Source of the DNA: Fimbriiglobus sp043785105
GTDB taxonomy: Bacteria > Planctomycetota > Planctomycetia > Gemmatales > Gemmataceae
Direction of reading: 5' to 3'
DNA: 34,934 bases
Assembly (NCBI GenBank): GCA_043785105.1
Contig: JAYVXO010000194.1
Location: 1 to 34,934 of the forward strand
Shown: positions 7,847-15,336 of the stretch, in pieces
How positions within the stretch are numbered: the stretch's first letter is position 1
How the letters are laid out: each line of letters starts with the position of its first letter
The notes under the pieces: generated by a model
What the model was told of the DNA's origin: nothing
What the model saw: the letters and a program-made list of their open reading frames with translations, nothing else
Databases searched by the model: none
Made by a program: the position numbers and the translations under genes

Positions 7847-8262
7847 GTTAGCCCGACGCGCTAGCGAGGGGTGCGGTCGGGACGCTCCCACCCCGGTCCG
7901 ACATGCCGAACCAAAGTTGGTACGGCGTGGAGTTCGTTTCGGCAGACCCCTCGCTGGCGCGTTTTGAAGTTGCGTTTTCAGCGGGACTCGGAAGGACTCC
8001 ATTGGACTACCCCGAAGGGGTTGAATGTAATAGCCCAGGGTCGCGGCGTTTCGTCGCGCACCCTGGGTTCTCGACACCACCCCGGCCGTACCCCGAAGGG
8101 GTTCCATCGTTCCTCGTGGCGCAGATGTAACCCCTTCGGGGTAAGATCTGTTTCCGGGCCGACCCAGGGTGCGCGGCGAAGCGCCACGACCCTGGGCTAT
8201 TTGATTGAACCCTTTCAGGGTAGCCCGAAAGCGCAACTTCAAAACTGGCGCGTCGGGCTAAC
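7847..8262 (+). repeat. Family A repeat, copy interrupted by a nested element
   Basis: The outer ends GTTAGCCCGACGCG (7847-7860) and TCGGGCTAAC (8253-8262) and the ~115 bp after the left end match the intact copy at 216-338 read in reverse. The match stops inside the right terminal repeat after CTGGCGCG (7954-7961) and resumes with the same 8 bases at 8245-8252. Removing 7962-8244 and one copy of the 8 bases restores an intact repeat of about 125 bp. Confidence 0.88.
7962..8244. mobile_element. 283-bp MITE-like element with 8-bp target duplication
   Basis: The ends are a perfect 13-bp inverted repeat, TTTTGAAGTTGCG (7962-7974) and its complement (8232-8244), extending to 18 bp with one mismatch. 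It is flanked directly by CTGGCGCG on both sides. The interior is built of palindromic modules: ACCCCGAAGGGGTT-type units near 8010, 8092, 8127 and 8207, and two CCCAGGGT hairpins at about 8031-8071 and 8159-8201. There is no open frame for a transposase, so it would depend on an enzyme supplied elsewhere. The inner modules relate it to the element at 23737-23917. Confidence 0.8.
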
Positions 8263-8425
8263 GGGACACAACAAGGAAACGGAACGTGCTCTAGCCGATC
8301 GGAATATCGCCCCACCCCCACCCCAGTTTTTCAACGAGGCAAACGGATTGGTGGCCTGGATTTCATTCGTCGGATTCGTGCGATTCGTGGTATAAGAATT
8401 GATCCGAACTCACGGGGGCGCACCT

Positions 8426-9352
8426 ATGGCACGTAAAGTCGTTCTCATCGCCGATCCGGGGATCGACACGGCATTTGCCATCGCACTGGCGTTGCACGAT
8501 CCCAACCTGGAAGTCGTCGGGTTACTGCCGTGTGCCGGGAACGTCTCGGCGGCGCGTGCGACGACCAACATCAACATTTTAATTGATCGACTCGACCCGC
8601 CGAAGTGGCCCCGGACGGCGGTGGCGTACCCCGTCGAATACCACCTCAATGGTACCGCGTTGCACGGCCCGGACGGCCTCGGTGGTACCAACTTTGCCAC
8701 CGCCGACCGGCATTCGCAACTGGTCGCGGACAAGTTGTTGTGCGAGTTAGTGCGGGAAGCGCCGCGCGAAGTCAGCGTGATTTGCCTCGGCCCGGCGACT
8801 ACGATTGCGCGGGCCTTCGACCGCGATCCGGAACTACCGGGACTCATCGACCGACTGGTTCTTGTGGGCGGCACCTGGAAAGAACCCGGCAACGCGGGAC
8901 CGATGACCGAGTTTCACTTCGCGCTCGACCCCGAGTCGGCGCGGCGCGCGGTCATCTCCGGCCTTCACCCGATCGTCATTCCCTTGGACGTGACGCGGAA
9001 GCTGGTGTTGTCGCCGTTGGAGTTACTCGACCTGCCGAACCCCGACTCGAAAACCTGCCAATTCCTACGCCAAATCGTGCCGTATGCGATCCGCGCCTCA
9101 TCGCACTTATACGGCATCGAAGGCTTCCACTTGAAGGACGTGCTGGGCGTCGTTACCCTTGCCCTTCCCGGTGCGGTGCGGTTGGAAGATCACTTTGTCG
9201 ATGTCGAAACCAAAGGCGAACTCACCCGCGGCATGATGGTCGTCGATCACCGCCACACCCCGGCCGGCAAGCCCAACGCCCAACTCGGCGTCGATGCCGC
9301 CCTCGGCGAAATCCGCCAGTACATCAACCGCATCCTGAAGCAAGCCCCCTAA
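8426..9352 (+). CDS. Nucleoside hydrolase family protein (IunH-like)
   Basis: A 308-residue protein, normal length for inosine-uridine-preferring nucleoside hydrolases, which cleave the N-glycosidic bond of ribonucleosides using a bound Ca2+. The family signature at the N-terminus (DxDPGxDD) appears as IADPGIDT at 8-15: Asp10 and Asp14 remain, but Asp15, a Ca2+ ligand in known enzymes, is Thr. The C-terminal HDP motif is replaced by HLKDVL. The central EFN(x)DPEAA motif appears as EFHFALDPESA. These changes suggest a divergent specificity or lost hydrolase activity. The ATG at 8426 is preferred over an in-frame codon at 8399 because MARKVVLI is the normal family start. The upstream region contains only repeats. 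Confidence 0.85.
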   Translation: MARKVVLIADPGIDTAFAIALALHDPNLEVVGLLPCAGNVSAARATTNINILIDRLDPPKWPRTAVAYPVEYHLNGTALHGPDGLGGTNFATADRHSQLVADKLLCELVREAPREVSVICLGPATTIARAFDRDPELPGLIDRLVLVGGTWKEPGNAGPMTEFHFALDPESARRAVISGLHPIVIPLDVTRKLVLSPLELLDLPNPDSKTCQFLRQIVPYAIRASSHLYGIEGFHLKDVLGVVTLALPGAVRLEDHFVDVETKGELTRGMMVVDHRHTPAGKPNAQLGVDAALGEIRQYINRILKQAP

Positions 9353-9472
9353 TAGTGCTGGTCATTTTTCCCTCGCCCCTCCCGTCGCCCAAATTGTGTA
9401 CTAAAGTTGTGGCGCGGGCGGAATGTGTTAACTCCGGGTAGCACGGGCGCGGGGATTCGTGGGGAGCACGGG

Positions 9473-10231
9473 ATGAGTACGGCTGTTGCGTTTGATAACG
9501 TCGAAAAGACGTATAAAACAGGCTACTTTGGGCGGAACGGCGTTGCGGCGGTGCGGGGGATTAGCCTCTCGATTCCGACCGGGTGCGTGTTCGGGTTGTT
9601 GGGGCCGAACCGGGCCGGGAAGACGACGCTGGTGAAGCTGTTGCTGTCACTTTCCAGTCCGTCGGCGGGGACGATTGCCCGCCTGGGGGAGCCGATCTCG
9701 AAGCGGCACACGTTGGCGCGGGTGGGTTACATGCACGAAAACCACGCCTTTCCACGCTACTTGTCGGCGGTCGAAGTGCTGCATTTCTACGGCGGGCTAT
9801 CGGGTGTTCCTACGGGTGAACTGCGGGACCGGGCAATGAAGTTGCTCGACCGGGTCGGGTTGTCCGATCGCGGTCAGGAGCCGATTAACCGATTCAGCAA
9901 AGGCATGGTTCAACGCCTGGGTTTAGCGCAAGCGTTGATGAACGACCCGGATTTGTTAATCCTTGACGAACCGACCGAGGGCTTAGACCTGATGGGGCGA
10001 CAACTGTTGCGGGATGTCATCACCGAATTCCGCACGGCGAAAAAGACCGTGCTGTTGGTCTCGCATGTGCTATCCGAAGTTGAAGAACTGTGCGATGAAC
10101 TCGCGGTCATTGTGGCGGGGAGTTTGGCGTATCGTGGGAACTTGAACGAACTGATCGGACCACCCGGCCCGGCTCGGCGATCGTTGGAACAGGCTCTTCG
10201 TGGGCTGTATCAGAAAGGGGCGACGGCATGA
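9473..10231 (+). CDS. ABC transporter ATP-binding protein (ABC-2 type)
   Basis: A 252-residue ATPase subunit. It has Walker A GPNRAGKTT (44-52), the ABC signature as FSKGM (141-145, the form common in ABC-2 exporters), Walker B LLILDEP (161-167) with EGLD after it, and the switch His198 in LLVSH. The Arg in Walker A replaces the usual Gly of GPNGAGKT; the pattern GxxxxGK[ST] still holds. The start at 9473 has GGGAG about 7 nt upstream. The gene ends inside the ATG of the permease (ATGA overlap), so the two are translationally coupled and form one exporter. The substrate is not readable from sequence; members of this group move drugs, lipids or polysaccharide precursors. Confidence 0.93.
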   Translation: MSTAVAFDNVEKTYKTGYFGRNGVAAVRGISLSIPTGCVFGLLGPNRAGKTTLVKLLLSLSSPSAGTIARLGEPISKRHTLARVGYMHENHAFPRYLSAVEVLHFYGGLSGVPTGELRDRAMKLLDRVGLSDRGQEPINRFSKGMVQRLGLAQALMNDPDLLILDEPTEGLDLMGRQLLRDVITEFRTAKKTVLLVSHVLSEVEELCDELAVIVAGSLAYRGNLNELIGPPGPARRSLEQALRGLYQKGATA

Positions 10232-11232
10232 ACCTGCCTGACGCGATCCGCACAACCCGGTGGATGATCCGCGACACGATTCGTCAGTCGATTGCGACGA
10301 AATTGTTCTGGGTGATGCTCGGCGCGACGGCGATTAGTACGCTGTTTTGCCTCAGTGTCAGTGTTCACAACGACACGCCACCGCGCGTCTACGAATGGGA
10401 CCATCCCGGCGTGTTGCCGAAAAGCGAAGCCGACAAGCTCGGCATGAAGAAGCTGGAAAACGACGGCGTGCGGGTGATCAGCGGCGAGATGACACTCGGC
10501 TTCGGGATGATGACCGTGCCGGTGGGCCGCAACCGCGAAGACTCCGTGCGCCAACTCGAACTCATACTCGTTGGGTTGGTCGCGGACACCGCCGGAGTGC
10601 TGCTGGCACTACTCTGGACGGCGGGGTTTTTGCCGACATTCCTGGAGCCGCAATCGGCGACGGTGTTACTCGCCAAGCCGACGCCGCGTTGGGCAATCTT
10701 GCTGGGCAAGTACCTCGGCGTCGTGCTGTTCGTCGGCCTGAACGCCGTCTTGTTCATCGGCGGAACGTGGCTAGCACTCGGGATCAAAACCGGCGTGTGG
10801 TTCGGCGCGTATTGGCTGGCCGTGCCACTACTCATCGTGAACTTCGGCATCTTCTACGCCGTCTCCGCGTTCTTCGCAGTTTGGACCCGCAGCACCGTGG
10901 CGAGCGCGTTCGGCACCATCCTGTTCTGGTTCCTGTGCTGGATGATGAACTACACGCACCACCGCCTGACGGCGTTCCCGATTGAGGGCATGACGGCCAC
11001 GTCGCACCTGTTCTTGGACATGGGCTATTGGCTACTCCCCAAGCCGCTCGACCTGGGCGGCATCTTCTTCGACGCGATGTATTCCGACGGCTTCGGCGTG
11101 AAGTCCGAAGAACTTCGCCTCGTCCAAGAAGCCGGCCGCTTCCGCCCGGAACTATCCGTGCTAGCCTCCGCCACGTTCGCGGCGGGCACCTTGGCACTGA
11201 CGGCGTATGAGTTCGAGATGACAGATTATTAA
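10228..11232 (+). CDS. ABC-2 type transporter permease
   Basis: A 334-residue integral membrane protein. It has about six hydrophobic segments: near residues 25-45, 110-135, 155-180, 190-215, 220-245 and at the C-terminus around 305-322. A large hydrophilic loop at about 50-105, between the first two helices, is typical of ABC-2 permeases that dimerise around one ATPase pair. Its ATG overlaps the stop of the ATPase gene by 4 nt, so it is the membrane partner of that protein. The gene ends 18 nt before a repeat that separates it from the convergent PEP-CTERM gene. Confidence 0.88.
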   Translation: MNLPDAIRTTRWMIRDTIRQSIATKLFWVMLGATAISTLFCLSVSVHNDTPPRVYEWDHPGVLPKSEADKLGMKKLENDGVRVISGEMTLGFGMMTVPVGRNREDSVRQLELILVGLVADTAGVLLALLWTAGFLPTFLEPQSATVLLAKPTPRWAILLGKYLGVVLFVGLNAVLFIGGTWLALGIKTGVWFGAYWLAVPLLIVNFGIFYAVSAFFAVWTRSTVASAFGTILFWFLCWMMNYTHHRLTAFPIEGMTATSHLFLDMGYWLLPKPLDLGGIFFDAMYSDGFGVKSEELRLVQEAGRFRPELSVLASATFAAGTLALTAYEFEMTDY

Positions 11233-11250
11233 CGCGGTTCTCAGACTCCT

Positions 11251-11336
11251 GGTGAACCGGCTGCGTAAGCTGCCGGGTGGTCTGCCACAAGCGGGTGGTC
11301 GGTTTTTACCCAGGCGACTTACGTCGCCGGTTCGCC
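11251..11336 (+). repeat. 86-bp inverted-repeat element (family B), copy 1
   Basis: The ends GGTGAACCGGC and GCCGGTTCGCC are complementary, and inner blocks (CGTAAG against CTTACG) pair as well, giving a long imperfect hairpin. A second copy in opposite orientation lies at 22810-22895; I count 9 differences over 86 positions. The right 18 bases overlap the end of the PEP-CTERM gene and supply its last five codons and stop. Confidence 0.85.
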
Positions 11337-12038
11337 GGGATTCCGAAGCCGCCTTAAGCGAATTCCCACCAACCCGGTGATGCTGGCAAGCAAGATCATC
11401 GCGGTCGATGGTTCCGGCACCGGCGCCACTCCGACCGTAAACCCGCTCCACGTTTCGGCGACCGGGTTCGTCCAACTAATCGTCGAGAGCGTCCCGGTAA
11501 ATTGAATCAACCCGTTGCCCTCGTTGCCACGCAGGACATTTCCCGAGGGGTGCGTGAGTGTCGTCGCATCCCCGTTGAAGAATCCCACGCCCGCTTTCAA
11601 CAGCGTGAACGGTTGATCGAAATTGTAATCCCGGCTCCCACCTCCGGCAGTGTTGCCCAAACTCGCAATTGCCAACACCGGGTTGGCAACCGGCTGAGAG
11701 AATGTGATCGTGTACGTGGTTGCCGTGCCCCCGAGTGACGTGATGATACCCACACCTGGCGGCGGGCTAATCGTCAGGTTGCCGCTGGAGTAACTGTACG
11801 TAGCAGGTTGCACCCAATAGTTCGTGCCACCCGCATCCGTCTGGCTGGCCGTGTGAACGTCGCCGGTGTAAGTCACCGTGACCGCAGGACCGGGACCGTA
11901 ATTCAAGGTTCCGCTCGCCGAACCCGACGTTCCGGTGGTGATGGTCGTCAACGACATCCAATTCAAATCCGCAGCACCCACCCGCGACGTGAAGCCCAAT
12001 ACGCCACAAAACGCAATCAACATTCTGATCCGACTCAT
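11319..12038 (-). CDS. PEP-CTERM sorting-domain secreted protein
   Basis: A 239-residue protein with an N-terminal signal peptide (MSRIRMLIAFCGVLGF, cleaved near VGAA). The Gly/Ser/Thr-rich beta-type body is followed by the C-terminal sorting signal: VPEPST, a hydrophobic helix (AMILLASITGLVGI) and a basic RLRRLR. In other bacteria this signal is cleaved by an exosortase and directs the protein to the cell surface or exopolysaccharide; no exosortase gene lies in this window. After the Arg cluster the protein continues for NPGEPAT, where GEPAT and the stop come from repeat family B. I chose the ATG at 12038; an in-frame TTG at 12050 is less likely. The function of the body domain is unknown. 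Confidence 0.85.
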   Translation of the reverse strand: MSRIRMLIAFCGVLGFTSRVGAADLNWMSLTTITTGTSGSASGTLNYGPGPAVTVTYTGDVHTASQTDAGGTNYWVQPATYSYSSGNLTISPPPGVGIITSLGGTATTYTITFSQPVANPVLAIASLGNTAGGGSRDYNFDQPFTLLKAGVGFFNGDATTLTHPSGNVLRGNEGNGLIQFTGTLSTISWTNPVAETWSGFTVGVAPVPEPSTAMILLASITGLVGIRLRRLRNPGEPAT

Positions 12039-12220
12039 GGCACGGCCCAATGGTGATAGTCATGGTGGTACGACTTGGGCGGCAATGATATTAAGTGTTT
12101 CCGAGTGCCGATCGTCAACTGGGATCGACCCAAATCTTCGGTAAATCCGGTCAACTGTCAGCGCGATGTCACGATTGAATCGGTCGGCGTCGGACGACAC
12201 GTTGAACCCAGATAATTCAT

Positions 12221-12249
12221 TTCACCACAACGCCAAGACTGGCTATCAT
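12221..12249 (+). promoter_or_regulatory. Predicted sigma-70-like promoter of the DUF1501 gene
   Basis: TTCACC (12221-12226) and TATCAT (12244-12249) are separated by 17 nt and match the -35 and -10 consensus at four and five of six positions. Transcription would start near 12256, about 50 nt before the ATG at 12305. The rest of the 12039-12304 gap holds nothing else I recognise. Confidence 0.4.
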
Positions 12250-12304
12250 GAGGGGCAGAACCCACTGACACAACTGACGCCCACCCCGTGAACAAGGATC
12301 GGCG

Positions 12305-13690
12305 ATGCTACCCACGCTCTTCTCCCGCCGTCGAATGTTGCAATCATCGGCCCTCGGGTTCGGTTGGCTGGCGATGGCGGACATGCTCGCAGCGGCGGAA
12401 CCACTAAAAACACCCCACCACAAGCCACGCGCGAAGCGGGTGATCTTCCTGTTCATGAAGGGCGGCCCCTCGCACCTCGACACGTTCGACCCGAAGCCGT
12501 TGCTCGACCGCGACCACGGCAAGCCGTACCCCGGTTCCAAGCCGCGCGTGCAGTTCGCCCAAACCGGCTTGCTGTTGAAGTCGCCGTGGAAGTTTCAAAA
12601 GTACGGCCAATCCGGGATGCCGGTCAGCGAACTATTCCCGAACGTGGCGAAGTGCGTCGATGACATTTGCTTCATCAATTCCCTGCACGGCACCAACCCC
12701 GCGCACGGTGGCGCTGCGTTGAAATTACACACCGGCAGTGACAACTTTGTCCGCCCGAGCATGGGCGCGTGGGTGGCCTACGGGCTGGGGACGGAGAACA
12801 AAAACCTGCCCGCGTTCATGACGATTTGCCCCACGCTGGCACACGGCGGGGTGAACAATTGGGGGGCGGCGTTTCTGCCCGCCGACTGTCAGGGCGTCCC
12901 CATCGGCAACGCCAGCGTGCCGGTCGATAAGGCGAAAGTGAAGTACATTCAAAACGCCCGAACTTCTGTCGATCTTCAACGCAAGCAACTCGATTTGTTG
13001 GAAGAAGTGAACCGCGAACACCTCGCCCGCTCCGGCCCGGATGCGGCGCTGGAAGGGCGGCTGAACTCGTTTGAACTGGCGTTCCGAATGCAGTCCGCGT
13101 TACCGGCGGTCGAAGACTTGTCGAAGGAAAGCGCCGCGACGAAAACCTTGTACGGCCTCGACGACCCCACGACCGCGCCGTTCGGCCAGCAATGCCTGCT
13201 CGCCCGCCGATTCGCCGAAGCCGGGGTGCGGTTCGTGCAAGTCACGCACTCCGATTCAATGGTGCAATGGGACCAACACAGCGGGCTAAAAAAGGGCCAC
13301 GAAAAAAACGCGAAGGAAGTCGATCGGCCCATCGCGGGCTTGCTGACCGACTTAAAACAACGCGGTTTATTGAACGACACGCTGGTGATTTGGGGCGGTG
13401 AATTTGGCCGCACGCCCGCCGCCGAAGGGACCGGCGACGGGCGCGACCATAACCCCGAAGGCTTCACGATTTGGATGGCAGGCGGCGGCGTGAAGGGCGG
13501 CTTCCGCTACGGCTCCACCGACGATTACGGCTGGTTCGCCGCCGAGGACAAAGTCCACGTCCACGACTTCCACGCCACCCTGATGCACATCCTGGGACTC
13601 AACCACGAAAAGCTCACCTTCCGCCACGCCGGCCGCGACTTCCGCCTAACCGATGTCAGCGGCAATGTCGTGACCGACATCCTGGCGTGA
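12305..13690 (+). CDS. DUF1501 family protein (sulfatase-like fold), Tat-type signal
   Basis: A 461-residue protein typical of planctomycete DUF1501 proteins, a family of unknown biochemical role with distant similarity to alkaline-phosphatase/sulfatase enzymes. The N-terminus SRRRMLQSSALGFGWLAM looks like a twin-arginine export signal. Family landmarks are FLFMKGGPSHLDTFDPKP at about 48-65, the NSLHGTNPAHGG region near 123-134, IWGGEFGRTP at about 362-371 and GRDHNP shortly after. Asp, His and Glu residues in these motifs could bind a metal (inference). In planctomycetes these genes often pair with DUF1549/DUF1553 cytochrome-type genes; no such partner is present here. An AAGGA site lies 6 nt before the ATG. 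It is convergent with the DUF1080 gene, with 2 nt between the stops. Confidence 0.92.
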   Translation: MLPTLFSRRRMLQSSALGFGWLAMADMLAAAEPLKTPHHKPRAKRVIFLFMKGGPSHLDTFDPKPLLDRDHGKPYPGSKPRVQFAQTGLLLKSPWKFQKYGQSGMPVSELFPNVAKCVDDICFINSLHGTNPAHGGAALKLHTGSDNFVRPSMGAWVAYGLGTENKNLPAFMTICPTLAHGGVNNWGAAFLPADCQGVPIGNASVPVDKAKVKYIQNARTSVDLQRKQLDLLEEVNREHLARSGPDAALEGRLNSFELAFRMQSALPAVEDLSKESAATKTLYGLDDPTTAPFGQQCLLARRFAEAGVRFVQVTHSDSMVQWDQHSGLKKGHEKNAKEVDRPIAGLLTDLKQRGLLNDTLVIWGGEFGRTPAAEGTGDGRDHNPEGFTIWMAGGGVKGGFRYGSTDDYGWFAAEDKVHVHDFHATLMHILGLNHEKLTFRHAGRDFRLTDVSGNVVTDILA

Positions 13691-13692
13691 TG

Positions 13693-14730
13693 CTACTTCG
13701 TTTCCTTGATGAAAAGGTTGCGAAGTTCAAGACCTTTTGCACCGCTAATTGTGATTGACTTACTCTTCGCAGGACGGTGCATGCCACGATGCCGTTTCCA
13801 AACACCCGGTTTCCCTTCGAGTTTCACCGTTTCGCCGAACGTCAATGTCACGTGATCCGTACCGGCTGGTAATTTGTAATCCACAATGAACTCGCCTGGG
13901 GTGAAAGTGTTGCGCGATACCAACTCTTGATCGCCGACACACGTCAAAATCTCGGTTGCCGTCCATGAGTTATCTTTTGTGAACCAACCGTCCATTTTGA
14001 TGCCATCGAATAAACTCATAAATCGATCACCAACATTGGCAATCTCTTCCGGCTTCGGATTGGTAGTTGGCAATTCTTGAATCTTGATATTCCGGAAGTG
14101 GCACTCCGCCCCTTCCGATTCCAGCGCGAGGTAGCCCTTGCGGGGGTTGCACTGCGAGACGCCCGAGACTTCTTTACCGTTCACGCTGAGCTTGATCGAA
14201 CCGTCATTAGCGACCACCTTGTAGTGGTTCCACTCCCCGCCTCCCTTGCACACTCGCTCGCTCGGTAAACAGCGTTCGTAGCCCTTCGGGTGCGGGCGGT
14301 CCGGCTTACACTTCGCGCCCCAAATGCTAAACAGGTCGCCGTGACTGGTCGCCCAATCGGTTTGGTAATTCACCAGAATTTGTACTTCAATCCCGCGCGT
14401 GTAACCCGTGCCAACCGCGGGCAGCGGATCACCCCACACGAACAGACCAGAGTTGCCGACTTCCTTCTTGTTGACGTGCATCCACTCCATTTCCAACACG
14501 AAGTTTTCATATTGCTTCGCCGTGCGAAGGAACCCCGTCGGGCGGCCATTGGTCACAATCTCATTGTTTTCAGCACGGAATGTACTGTGGGCGCAATTCA
14601 CATTCACCCACCCCGACAAATCCTTCCCGTTGAACATCGGCACGAAATCAGTTGGTACTTTATCGTCCTTTGCGGATAGGAAAAATGTACAGAGCACGAG
14701 TAGCGGGATTGCAAGAACACCAATTTTCAT
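13693..14730 (-). CDS. Secreted DUF1080 (3-keto-disaccharide hydrolase) protein
   Basis: A 345-residue protein with signal peptide MKIGVLAIPLLVLCTFFLS. A complete DUF1080 domain (about 25-215) shows FVPMFNGKDLSGW at its start, NSGLFVWGD, RGIEVQIL, EWNHYKVVANDGSIKLSVNG and a closing FRNIKIQEL. The domain has a concanavalin-like lectin/glucanase fold, and some members hydrolyse 3-keto-glycosides. A second segment (about 230-345) restarts with FMSLFDGIKMDGWF, like the beginning of another DUF1080 domain, but lacks the middle motifs and ends with LELRNLFIKE, so it looks like a shortened second copy. AGGAG about 7 nt upstream supports the ATG at 14730. The gene converges with the DUF1501 gene. Confidence 0.9.
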   Translation of the reverse strand: MKIGVLAIPLLVLCTFFLSAKDDKVPTDFVPMFNGKDLSGWVNVNCAHSTFRAENNEIVTNGRPTGFLRTAKQYENFVLEMEWMHVNKKEVGNSGLFVWGDPLPAVGTGYTRGIEVQILVNYQTDWATSHGDLFSIWGAKCKPDRPHPKGYERCLPSERVCKGGGEWNHYKVVANDGSIKLSVNGKEVSGVSQCNPRKGYLALESEGAECHFRNIKIQELPTTNPKPEEIANVGDRFMSLFDGIKMDGWFTKDNSWTATEILTCVGDQELVSRNTFTPGEFIVDYKLPAGTDHVTLTFGETVKLEGKPGVWKRHRGMHRPAKSKSITISGAKGLELRNLFIKETK

Positions 14731-14817
14731 AGCGACTCTCCTGTAGGAACGCAGGGCACAGTTGCCTACTATACCCGATAATCGGAACCGAGACGACCAA
14801 TAAATTTTGAGTGACCC

Positions 14818-15336
14818 ATGCGACCCGCTGAACACTTTCGCTACTGCCCCCGATGCGGCGCAATCCGTGCCGATATTTCGCCAATCAATCCGATGCGTTG
14901 CTCGAATTGCAAGTTTACTTATTACTTCAACCCCACCGTGTCGGCAGCGGCATTCGTGTTCGACGACCGTGATCGTGTGCTGTTTATCCGCCGCGCCAAA
15001 GACCCCGCTGCGGGAATGCTTGGCGTGCCCGGCGGGTTCATCGACATCGGCGAAACGGCGGACGAAGGGTTGCGACGTGAAGTGCTTGAAGAAGTCGGCT
15101 TAGAGATTGAAGGCGTACAATATCTTGGGTCTTGTATAAACGAATACTTTTACCTAGAAGTGACATACCCCGTCGTAGACTTAATCTTTTCTGCCACGGC
15201 AATCCGCCCCGAATTGGCGTTACCACTCGATGCCGTTGCCGGTCTGGAATGGCGCAAAGTGCAAGACGTTCAACAGGAAGAACTCGCATTCCCTTCACTC
15301 AAAATGGGGTTACAGATTTTGCAACATCACCGTTGA
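14818..15336 (+). CDS. Nudix hydrolase with N-terminal zinc ribbon
   Basis: A 172-residue protein. An N-terminal zinc ribbon uses Cys10, Cys13, Cys28 and Cys31 (CPRCG ... CSNCK), followed by a Nudix domain. The Nudix box at 73-95 fits GX5EX7REUXEEXGU fully (REVLEEVGL), so Mg2+-dependent hydrolysis of a nucleoside-diphosphate derivative is expected. The zinc-ribbon plus Nudix arrangement resembles NudC-like NADH pyrophosphatases and their short relatives, but the SQPWPFPxS motif diagnostic of NudC is absent, so the substrate stays open. Its last 10 nt overlap the 3' end of the convergent sbcC gene. Confidence 0.9.
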   Translation: MRPAEHFRYCPRCGAIRADISPINPMRCSNCKFTYYFNPTVSAAAFVFDDRDRVLFIRRAKDPAAGMLGVPGGFIDIGETADEGLRREVLEEVGLEIEGVQYLGSCINEYFYLEVTYPVVDLIFSATAIRPELALPLDAVAGLEWRKVQDVQQEELAFPSLKMGLQILQHHR

